The translations under genes were made by a program, and so were the position numbers. DNA of 64,000 nucleotides, taken from contig CAWDOU010000001.1 of assembly GCA_963804055.1 (NCBI GenBank), forward strand, positions 496,001 to 560,000, given 5' to 3'. This DNA is from Bog-473 sp963804055 (GTDB taxonomy: Bacteria > Actinomycetota > Acidimicrobiia > Acidimicrobiales > RAAP-2). The stretch's first letter is position 1; each line of letters starts with the position of its first letter. Positions 15,493 to 23,198 of the stretch are shown here, piece by piece. Below the pieces are notes generated by a model, which worked only from the letters and a program-made list of their open reading frames with translations, made no database searches and had not been told where the DNA came from.

Positions 15493-16935
15493 ATGCCCGG
15501 GGACGCCCCAACCCCGTCCGTCGAGATCCTGACCTCGTCCGACGCCGAGGACCGCCAGCGCCGGGCCGCCGGCGCCCTGCTGGCCAAGGGCTGCGCCGCC
15601 GGCGACCGGGTCGCCTTCGCCCTGGGCTCGTCCGCCGACCTCATATGTGCAGCCCTGGGTGCGGCCCGCATCGGCCTCATCCCGGTCATGCTCAACGCCA
15701 CCTTGACCCCGGCCGAGCGCGACGACCTCGCGGCAGACGCCCGCCCCACGGTCAAGGTCTTCACCCAGCCCGAGCTGTACGACCTCATACACGGGGACAC
15801 GAGCCCCCCGACGGATCTCGCCCCATACCCGCTCACCCGCCCGATGCACTACACGTCGGGCACGACCGGCAGGCCCAAGGGCGTGACCACCGGCCTGTGG
15901 GACGAGCGCACCGCGCGACAGGTCTACGAGGACGAGGCGGAGGTCTGGCACTTCGATGCCGACGACCTGCACATGGTGTGCTCGCCGATGTACCACACGG
16001 TCTCCATCCGCTTCGCCGGCTGCACGCTCCTGGCGGGCGGGTCGCTGGCCATCCTCAGCCGCTTCCACGCAGCCACCGCCCTCGACACCATCCGCCGCCA
16101 CCGACCGACCACGACGTTCCTCGTGCCGACGCACCTGCATCGCATCTTGCAGTCGCCCGACCTCCAGCCCGACGAGCGGTTCGACTCGCTCCGCCTCCTC
16201 GCCCACGCCGGGGCGCCCTGTCCCGACACGGTCAAGCGCGCCATCATGGAACGAGTCCGGCCCGGCGGCGTCTGGGAGTTCTACGGCTCCACCGAGGCCC
16301 AGTTCTCGGTGTGCGCACCCGAGGACTGGCTCGAGCGTCCCGGCACCGTGGGCCGGGCCCGCCCCGGCCGCCGCCTCCACATCGCCCCGGTCAGCGACGC
16401 CCCCGTCGCCCCCGCTGCCCACGCCCCCGTCGACGATGCCGACTCGGGCACCATCTGGTGCGACATGCCCGCGTTCGCCCGCTTCAGCTACTGGGAGAAC
16501 CCCGAGGCCACGGCGGCGGCCTGGAACGGCGAGGCCTGCACCGTCGGCGATCTCGGACGCCTGGACCGGGACGGCTTCCTCTACCTCACCGGGCGGCGCC
16601 ACGACCTCATCATCAGCGGGGGCGTCAACGTCTATCCGGCCGAGGTCGAGAACGTCCTGGCCGCCGTCGAGGGCATCGCCGAGGTCGCGGTCTTCGGGCT
16701 GCCCGACGACCAATGGGGCCAGAGGGTCTGTGCCGCCTACGTCGCCGACGGCCGCAGCCGCCCGGCCGCGTCATCGTCGGCCGAGGAGGCCCTGCGGGCT
16801 GCAGCGGCCTCCCGCCTCGCCCCGTACAAGCGGCCCAAGACGTACTTCGCCACGACGGAGCTCCCCCACACGGCCACGGGCAAGCTCGTACGGCGGGCCG
16901 TCCCCGAGCATCTCGGGCTCCCGCCGTCGGGCTGA
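15493..16935 (+). CDS. AMP-forming acyl-CoA synthetase / ligase
   Basis: The protein has 480 residues of the ANL superfamily. The P-loop-like motif HYTSGTTGRPKGV (about 117-129), EFYGSTEAQFSV, the ribose-binding VGDLGRLDRDGFLYLTGR near 355-372, the hinge/core IISGGVNVYPAEVEN and the C-terminal catalytic-lysine motif PHTATGKLVRR are present. It should activate a carboxylate as adenylate and then as a CoA ester; the substrate is unknown. The enzyme is shorter than typical acetyl-CoA synthetase. TAATCT (15481-15486) lies 6 nt before the ATG, suggesting a leaderless mRNA. It is divergent from a sirtuin and 51 bp upstream of the semialdehyde dehydrogenase. Confidence 0.88.
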   Translation: MPGDAPTPSVEILTSSDAEDRQRRAAGALLAKGCAAGDRVAFALGSSADLICAALGAARIGLIPVMLNATLTPAERDDLAADARPTVKVFTQPELYDLIHGDTSPPTDLAPYPLTRPMHYTSGTTGRPKGVTTGLWDERTARQVYEDEAEVWHFDADDLHMVCSPMYHTVSIRFAGCTLLAGGSLAILSRFHAATALDTIRRHRPTTTFLVPTHLHRILQSPDLQPDERFDSLRLLAHAGAPCPDTVKRAIMERVRPGGVWEFYGSTEAQFSVCAPEDWLERPGTVGRARPGRRLHIAPVSDAPVAPAAHAPVDDADSGTIWCDMPAFARFSYWENPEATAAAWNGEACTVGDLGRLDRDGFLYLTGRRHDLIISGGVNVYPAEVENVLAAVEGIAEVAVFGLPDDQWGQRVCAAYVADGRSRPAASSSAEEALRAAAASRLAPYKRPKTYFATTELPHTATGKLVRRAVPEHLGLPPSG

Positions 16936-16986
16936 TCGGAGCCCGGCGCCGGCACCATGTCGAGCCGGAGCAGGTAAGACTGCTGT

Positions 16987-18351
16987 ATGCCTTTCGCCAC
17001 CATCAACCCGGCCACCGGAAAGACGGAGAAGGAGTTCCCCGCCCACACGCCCGAAGAGGTGGACGCCATCCTCGACCGCGCCGTGGCCGCCTTCGCCGAC
17101 TACCGCACAACGACGTACGCCGAGCGGGCCCGCCACCTGCTTACGGCGGCGGAGCTCCTCGAGGGCGAGGTGCCCGACGTCGCCCGCATCCTCACCACCG
17201 AAATGGGCAAGACGTTCGCCGCGGCCAAGGCCGAGGTGTCCAAGTGTGCGGCCGCCATGCGCTGGTTCGCCGAGCACAGCGAGGCGCTGCTGGCCGACGA
17301 CGTCATCGCCACCAGCGGCTCGAAGTCCTACGTGCACTACCAGCCCCTCGGCGCGGTGCTGGCGATCATGCCGTGGAACTTCCCGCTGTGGCAGGTGGTC
17401 CGCTTCGCCGCGCCGGCGATCATGGTGGGCAACGTGGGCCTGCTCAAGCACGCGTCGAACGTGCCGCAGACCGCCCTGGCCCTCGAAGACCTGTTCCGGC
17501 GGGCGGGACTGCCCGACGGGGTGTTCACCAACCTCTTCGTGCCGTCCAAGGACGTGGCGGCGCTGATCCACGATCCGCGCATTGCCGCGGTCACCATCAC
17601 GGGCAGTGAGCCGGCCGGCATGTCGGTGGCGGCGGCCGCCGGCGACGCGCTCAAGAAGACGGTGCTCGAACTGGGCGGCTCCGACCCATTCGTCGTCTTG
17701 GCCAGCGCCGACTTGGATGCGGCCGTGCGCACCGCCGTCACCGCCCGCGTGCAGAACAACGGCCAGTCGTGCATCGCGGCCAAGCGCTTCATCGTGGTCG
17801 ATGCGGTGGCGGACGAGTTCGAGTCCCGCTTCATCGAGTCGATGGACTCGCTGGTCGTGGGGGACCCCTTCGACCCTGCCACCAACATCGGGCCCATTGT
17901 GAGCGAGGCCCAGCGCGACGAGCTCGTGGGCCAGGTGGCCGAGGCGGCGCGCCAGGGCGCCACGGTGCACGCCGGTGCGCCCATTCCCGACGGCGACGGG
18001 TGGTGGTTCGCGCCGACCGTCTTGTCGGGGGTCACGACCGACATGCCGATCGCCCAGGTCGAGATGTTCGGCCCGGTCGCCATGGTGATCCGGGTCCCCG
18101 ACGTCGACGCCGCCATCGCCGCGGCCAACGACACGACCTTCGGGCTCGGCTCGAGCGTGTGGGGATCGGACCAGGACGAGATCGCGGCGTGCATCGAGGG
18201 CATCGAGGCGGGGGCGGTCTTCGTCAACGCCATGGTGGCCTCCATGGCGGAGCTGCCCTTCGGCGGGATCAAGCGGTCGGGCTACGGACGCGAGCTGTCC
18301 GAGCTGGGCCTCAAGGAGTTCACCAACGCCAAGACGGTGTTCGTGGCCTGA
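16987..18351 (+). CDS. NAD(P)-dependent succinate-semialdehyde dehydrogenase family
   Basis: The protein has 454 residues of the aldehyde dehydrogenase superfamily. It begins MPFATINPATGKTEKEF and shows LAIMPWNFPLWQVVRFAAP (cofactor and catalytic Asn), ITGSEPAGMSVAA, VLELGGSDPFVVL (catalytic Glu) and NNGQSCIAAKRFIV (catalytic Cys near 262). The start and the PFGGIKRSGYGREL end are characteristic of the GabD / succinate-semialdehyde dehydrogenase group. The reaction would be succinate semialdehyde to succinate, the last step of GABA catabolism, which fits the PuuD-like gene upstream. It follows the acyl-CoA synthetase by 51 bp and is probably co-transcribed. Confidence 0.87.
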   Translation: MPFATINPATGKTEKEFPAHTPEEVDAILDRAVAAFADYRTTTYAERARHLLTAAELLEGEVPDVARILTTEMGKTFAAAKAEVSKCAAAMRWFAEHSEALLADDVIATSGSKSYVHYQPLGAVLAIMPWNFPLWQVVRFAAPAIMVGNVGLLKHASNVPQTALALEDLFRRAGLPDGVFTNLFVPSKDVAALIHDPRIAAVTITGSEPAGMSVAAAAGDALKKTVLELGGSDPFVVLASADLDAAVRTAVTARVQNNGQSCIAAKRFIVVDAVADEFESRFIESMDSLVVGDPFDPATNIGPIVSEAQRDELVGQVAEAARQGATVHAGAPIPDGDGWWFAPTVLSGVTTDMPIAQVEMFGPVAMVIRVPDVDAAIAAANDTTFGLGSSVWGSDQDEIAACIEGIEAGAVFVNAMVASMAELPFGGIKRSGYGRELSELGLKEFTNAKTVFVA

Positions 18352-18441
18352 TCCGCCGTCCGCAACGCAGCGGCCACCGGGTCGCCATCGACGCGCCTCA
18401 AGGTGGGCGCCGTCGAGGTCGACTCAACGTGGGTGGCTGGA

Positions 18442-18555
18442 ATGAGCGTGCGCCGTCGGTCGTTGATCATCGCTGCAGCGGCAGCCTGCCTCGTCATCGC
18501 CTCCCTGATGGCCTTCATCGGCTTCGTCGGCATGACCTCCCTCGCCGGCTTCTGA
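18442..18555 (+). CDS. Tiny membrane peptide (37 aa)
   Basis: MSVRRRSLIIAAAAACLV opens a 37-residue peptide: a basic N-terminus and one continuous hydrophobic helix (about 8-35) ending Ala-Gly-Phe. It fills the gap between the dehydrogenase and the cysteine desulfurase. The ribosome site is weak (GTGGCTGG upstream). The composition differs sharply from shadow frames in the region, which are Arg/Pro-rich. Function unknown; it may be a membrane microprotein. Confidence 0.4.
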   Translation: MSVRRRSLIIAAAAACLVIASLMAFIGFVGMTSLAGF

Positions 18556-18633
18556 CCGCCGGGCCCAGCCCCCTCCCGCGACGCCGTCGGAGCCGTCATC
18601 GGACTGCCCATTAGCCTGAGCGGCGGCCGCACC

Positions 18634-19788
18634 ATGACCTACCTCGACCACGCCGCCACGACGCCGCTCCGCCCCGAGGTCGCCGCCGCCATGGCGGACG
18701 TGCACGCCGGCGCCCTCGGCAATCCCACCGGCAGCCACCCTCCGGCGCAGCGCGCCCGCCGCCTCCTCGAGGAGGCCCGCGACGAGGTGGCCGCCTTCCT
18801 CGGCCGCGACCCCGGCGACATCGTCTTCACCTCCGGAGGCACCGAGTCGGCCAACCTGGCCGTGTTGGGGCCCGCCGAGGCGGCCCGCCAGGACCGCGGT
18901 GAGGCGGTGCTCCTCTCTTCCGCCGTGGAGCACCCCGCCGTGCGCGAGGCGGCCCGTGCCGCGGCCAAAGCCGGCCTCGATACCCGCGAGCTCCCCGTCG
19001 ACGCCGCCGGCATCGTCGACCCCGACGCGCTGGTCCGCACGCTCTCGTCGCGCGTCACCAGCGTGTCGGTGATGACGGCCAACAACGAGACGGGCGTCAT
19101 CCAGCCGCTGCGCGACCTCATAGAGACGATCAACCGGCGCGCCCCCAAGGCGTACGTCTTCACCGACGCCGTGCAGGCGGCGCCCTACGTGGACCTGGCC
19201 GAGTGCACCGCCGGCGCCGACCTGGTGTCGCTCAGCGCGCACAAGGTCGGCGGACCGGTCGGGGTGGGCGTGCTCGCCATTGCCGGCCGCGTCGTGCTCG
19301 AGCCGCGCCAGTACGGCGGGGGACAGGAGCGTGAGCGACGGAGCGGCACCCAGGACGTGGCGGGGGCGGTCGGGCTGGCGGCGGCGCTGCGCCTGGTGGC
19401 ATCCGAGCGGGCCACGGCGGCCGTGCGGGTGGCGGGCTTGCGCGACCGGCTGCGCGACGGCCTCCTCCGAACCGTCGACGGCGCCTACCGGACGGTGCCG
19501 GCCGGGGTCGACGTGCTCCCGGGCCACCTCCACCTGTGCATCCCGGGGGTCGAGCGCGAAGAGCTCCTGGTTGCACTCGGTGAGCAGGATGTCTGCGTCT
19601 CCGGCGGCTCGTCCTGCGCCAGCGGGGCGCTCCAGCCCAGCCACGTCCTGAGCGCCATGGGCGTTGCCCCCGCGCTGGCCGCCGGCGCGCTGCGCTTCAC
19701 CTTGGGATATTCGACGACGGATGCCGACGTCGACCGCGCCCTCAGCGTGGTTCCCTCGGTGGTCGCCGCCCTGCGCCAGGCCGGCTGA
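18634..19788 (+). CDS. iscS: Cysteine desulfurase (NifS/IscS class V aminotransferase)
   Basis: The protein has 384 residues. MTYLDHAATTPLRPEV at the start, FTSGGTESANLAVLG (cofactor pocket), VEHPAV, TANNETGVIQP, SLSAHKVGGPVG (PLP lysine) and CVSGGSSCASGALQPSHVL (catalytic Cys on the mobile loop near residue 326) identify a group I desulfurase. It removes sulfur from cysteine as a persulfide for transfer. mnmA lies 110 bp downstream, so it probably feeds sulfur for tRNA 2-thiouridine, possibly as well as Fe-S assembly. The subtype (IscS versus a dedicated partner) is not decided by sequence alone. Confidence 0.9.
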   Translation: MTYLDHAATTPLRPEVAAAMADVHAGALGNPTGSHPPAQRARRLLEEARDEVAAFLGRDPGDIVFTSGGTESANLAVLGPAEAARQDRGEAVLLSSAVEHPAVREAARAAAKAGLDTRELPVDAAGIVDPDALVRTLSSRVTSVSVMTANNETGVIQPLRDLIETINRRAPKAYVFTDAVQAAPYVDLAECTAGADLVSLSAHKVGGPVGVGVLAIAGRVVLEPRQYGGGQERERRSGTQDVAGAVGLAAALRLVASERATAAVRVAGLRDRLRDGLLRTVDGAYRTVPAGVDVLPGHLHLCIPGVEREELLVALGEQDVCVSGGSSCASGALQPSHVLSAMGVAPALAAGALRFTLGYSTTDADVDRALSVVPSVVAALRQAG

Positions 19789-19897
19789 GGCGGCCGGGCG
19801 CATCCGGCCGCCGCGCTGCACGTCGGGCCGGCCGACCCCACCGAAGCGCGGCACCGGAGGGGCCGAGACCCCTCCGTCCCGGTGGCACACTGGTCCC

Positions 19898-21011
19898 GTG
19901 CGGGTGCTCGTGGCCATGTCGGGAGGCGTCGACTCCTCCGTGGCGGCCGCGCTCCTGGTGGAGCAGGGCCACGACGTCGTCGGTGCCACGCTCAAGCTGT
20001 GGGGCGGCCCGTCCGACTCGGGATGCTGCTCGGTCGCCGACGTCGAGGACGCCCGCCGGGTGGCCCAGCAGCTGGGCATCACCCATCACGTCTTCAACCT
20101 GACCGAGGAGTTCGACCGCAACGTCGTGGCGCCCTACGTGGGGGAGCACGCGCGGGGTCGGACGCCCAACCCGTGCATCGAGTGCAACCGCACCATGAAG
20201 TTCGACCGCCTGCTGCACCGGGCCGACCGGTTGGGCTTCCACCGTCTGGCCACCGGACACCACGCCCGCGTCGCCGCCGCGCCACCCAGCCACGACACCC
20301 TCTCCACGTCGTGGCAGCTCCGACGGGGCGCCGACCCCCTCAAGGACCAGTCCTACGTCCTCTCCATGCTCGGCCAGGACGCGTTCGGCGCGCGTCGTGT
20401 TCCCGGTGGGCGACATGACCAAGGACGAGGTGCGCGCGCACGCCCACCGCCTCGGGCTGCGCACGGCGGACAAGCCCGACAGCCAGGACGTGTGCTTCAT
20501 CGGCAGCGCCGAGGGCCGTGAGGGCTTCTTGTCCCGGCGGGTGGAGCTGCACCCCGCCGAGGTGGTGGACGGCGACGGCCGCCCGGCCGGCTCCGTCGAG
20601 GCGGTCGAGCTCGTGACGGTGGGGCAGCGGCGCGGCATGGGCCACGGCAGCGACGGCAAGCGGCGCTACGTGACGCACGTCGACGTGGCCTCGCGGCGGG
20701 TGACCGTCGGCAGCGCGGACGAGGTCCTGCGCGCGTCGGTGCTGCTCGCCGGCCCGACGCTCACCTGGGTCGACCGGCCACTCGCCGCCGGGTCCCGGGC
20801 GGTGGCGCAGGTCAGCGCGCACGGGCGGCCGGTGCCGTGCACCATCGTCGTGCCGACCCGCGACCACGACGTCGCCGCCGGCCCCGTCGGCGACGGCACC
20901 GTGGAGGTGCGCTTCGACGACCGCCAGCGGCCCGTGGCGCCGGGCCAGACGGTGGCGCTCTACGACGCGCTGGACCCCGACGCCGTCGTGGGCGCCGGCA
21001 TCGCCGCCTGA
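19898..21011 (+). pseudogene. mnmA: tRNA 2-thiouridine synthase MnmA, frameshifted
   Basis: The N-terminal frame starts at GTG 19898 with RVLVAMSGGVDSSVAAALL (PP-loop ATP pyrophosphatase), CCSVADVEDARRVA, TPNPCIECNRTMKFD (catalytic Cys) and ATGHHARV. The C-terminal frame resumes at VFPVGDMTKDEVRAHA, then KPDSQDVCFIG (second catalytic Cys) and the barrel domains. They break near 20386: GAC GCG TTC G would read D-A-L-A-R-V-V-F-P-V-G-D if one C were removed. MnmA thiolates U34 of Lys, Glu and Gln tRNAs and is nearly universal, so a base error or programmed shift should be considered before calling it dead. The stop overlaps the ligA start (TGATG). Confidence 0.82.
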
Positions 21012-23128
21012 TGGCCGACGGCGACGTCCCGAAGAAGGCGGCCGAGCGGGCCGCCGAGCTGCGCCAGCAGATCATCCACAACAACGAGCTCTACCACCAG
21101 CTCGATGCGCCCGAGATCCCCGACTCCGAATATGACCTCCTCGTCGTGGAGCTGCGCCAGCTCGAGGCGGACTACCCGCAGCTCGCCACACCCGATTCGC
21201 CGACGCAGGCCGTCGGTGCCGCGCCGTTGGGGCTGTTCCAGGAGGTGCGCCACCGGGTCCCCATGATGAGCCTCGACAACGCGTTCAGCGAGGACGAGCT
21301 GCGGGCCTGGGGCGAGCGGCTGCGCCGCCAGATGCCCGACGTGGACCTCGAGGCGCTGGACTTCTCGTGCGAGCCCAAGGTCGACGGCGTGGCGATGTCG
21401 CTGACCTACGAGCACGGCCGCTTCGTCCAGGCCGCCACCCGGGGCGACGGCGTCAGTGGCGAGGACGTGACCGCCAACGTCGCCACCGTGCGCGACGTCC
21501 CGAAAGAGCTCGACGCGGCGGGTGGGCCGTACCCGGAGGTGCTCGAGGTGCGCGGCGAGATCTACATGCCCGTCAAAGAGTTCGAGGCGATGAACAAGCG
21601 CCAGGCCGAGCTGGGCGAGCGCCTCTTCGTCAACCCCCGCAACTCGGCCGCCGGCGCGCTGCGCCAGAAGGACCCGGGCATCACGGCCCAGCGGCCGCTG
21701 CACTTCTGGGCCTACGCGCTGGGCGACGTCGAGGGCGCCCCGACGGGCAAAAAAGAGGTCATATGGCCCGCGGCCACCCAGACCGCCACGTTGGCCCAGC
21801 TCAAGCGGGCGGGCTTCCCGGTCAGTCCCGACGCCAGGCAGGTCAGAGGGATGACCAACGTGGTGGCGCGCTGCGAGGAACTGGCCACCGAGCGCCACGA
21901 CCTCGCCTACGAGATCGACGGCGTGGTCATCAAGGTGGACGAGGTCGCGCTGCGCGACGTCCTCGGCGCCACCTCGCGCGCCCCGAGATGGGCGATCGCC
22001 TTCAAGTTCCCGCCCGAGGAGCGCACGACCCGCCTGCTCGACATCATGGTCTCCATCGGCCGCACCGGCCGGGCCACCCCCTTCGCCCGACTGGAACCGG
22101 TCTTCGTGGGGGGCTCCACCGTGGGCGTGGCCACGCTGCACAACGAGGACCAGGTGGCGGCGAAGGACGTGCGCCCGGGCGACCTCGTCATCGTGCGCAA
22201 GGCCGGCGACGTCATCCCCGAGGTCGTCGGCCCCGTCCGTGACGGGCCGGGCGCGCCGAAGCGTCGCAAGCCGAAGTGGAAGTTCCCGGCGTCGTGCCCG
22301 TCGTGCGGTCAGCCGCTCGTGCGCCTCCCCGGCGAGAGCGACACCTACTGCACCAACATCGACTGCCCGGCGCAGCGCGTGCAGCGCATTTCGCACTACG
22401 CGTCGCGCGGGGCGATGGACATTGAGGGGCTCGGCGAGGAGCGCGTCCTCCAGCTCGTGGCGGCGGGCCTCGTCAACGACGCCGCCGATCTCTATGACCT
22501 GGCTCCGGAGCAGCTCGCCGCGCTGGAACGCTTCGGCGCCCTCTCGGCGGCCAACCTCGTGGCGGGCATCGATGCCTCGCGGTCACAGCCGCTGAGCCGC
22601 CTGCTGGTCGCACTCGGCATCCGGCACGTCGGCCCCACGGGCGCCCGGGCCGTGGCGCGCGCCTTCGGCACGCTCGACGCCATCGCGGCGGCGTCGGCCG
22701 AGCAGCTGGCCGCGGTCGACGGGGTGGGCGGCATCATCGCGGCGAGCCTGGCCGAGTTCCTGGCCGCCGAGACCAACGTGGCGGTGGTGGAGCGCTTGCG
22801 CCGGGCCGGGGTGACGATGGAGGAGCCCGGTGCGGCCGCCGGAAGCGACGGTGGCGGAGCCGGGGCGGCGGCCCTCCCACAGACGCTGGAAGGCAAGACG
22901 GTGGTCGTCACCGGCGCGGTCCCGGACTACACGCGGGAGGGGGCCGAGGAGGCGATCATGGCGCGGGGTGGCAAGTCGCCGGGCAGCGTGTCGAAGAAGA
23001 CGTTCGTGCTCGTGGTGGGCGAGTCTCCGGGCGCCAGCAAGCTGAAGAAGGCGGAGGACCTGGGTATCCCACAACTCGACGCGGCGTCGTTCCAGGCGTT
23101 GCTCGACACCGGTCAGCTGCCTTCATGA
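21011..23128 (+). CDS. ligA: NAD-dependent DNA ligase LigA
   Basis: The protein has 705 residues, close to the usual length. The Ia domain carries NNELYHQLDAPEIPDSEYD for NAD binding. The adenylation lysine is in EPKVDGVAMS (K123). DGVVIKVDEV and WAIAFKFPPEE are motifs IV and V. An OB fold, a four-cysteine zinc finger (CPSCGQ ... YCTNIDCP), helix-hairpin-helix repeats and a C-terminal BRCT domain follow. It seals nicks in replication and repair. The ATG overlaps the mnmA stop, so the two are translationally coupled. The large open frame on the opposite strand here is a codon-bias shadow. Confidence 0.96.
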   Translation: MADGDVPKKAAERAAELRQQIIHNNELYHQLDAPEIPDSEYDLLVVELRQLEADYPQLATPDSPTQAVGAAPLGLFQEVRHRVPMMSLDNAFSEDELRAWGERLRRQMPDVDLEALDFSCEPKVDGVAMSLTYEHGRFVQAATRGDGVSGEDVTANVATVRDVPKELDAAGGPYPEVLEVRGEIYMPVKEFEAMNKRQAELGERLFVNPRNSAAGALRQKDPGITAQRPLHFWAYALGDVEGAPTGKKEVIWPAATQTATLAQLKRAGFPVSPDARQVRGMTNVVARCEELATERHDLAYEIDGVVIKVDEVALRDVLGATSRAPRWAIAFKFPPEERTTRLLDIMVSIGRTGRATPFARLEPVFVGGSTVGVATLHNEDQVAAKDVRPGDLVIVRKAGDVIPEVVGPVRDGPGAPKRRKPKWKFPASCPSCGQPLVRLPGESDTYCTNIDCPAQRVQRISHYASRGAMDIEGLGEERVLQLVAAGLVNDAADLYDLAPEQLAALERFGALSAANLVAGIDASRSQPLSRLLVALGIRHVGPTGARAVARAFGTLDAIAAASAEQLAAVDGVGGIIAASLAEFLAAETNVAVVERLRRAGVTMEEPGAAAGSDGGGAGAAALPQTLEGKTVVVTGAVPDYTREGAEEAIMARGGKSPGSVSKKTFVLVVGESPGASKLKKAEDLGIPQLDAASFQALLDTGQLPS

Positions 23129-23198
23129 CCACAACCGCTGCTGGTAGGGGGGTGTCCACCGGATGCGCGCCCGCGGTCGGTAGCCTGAGTGCGCCCCG

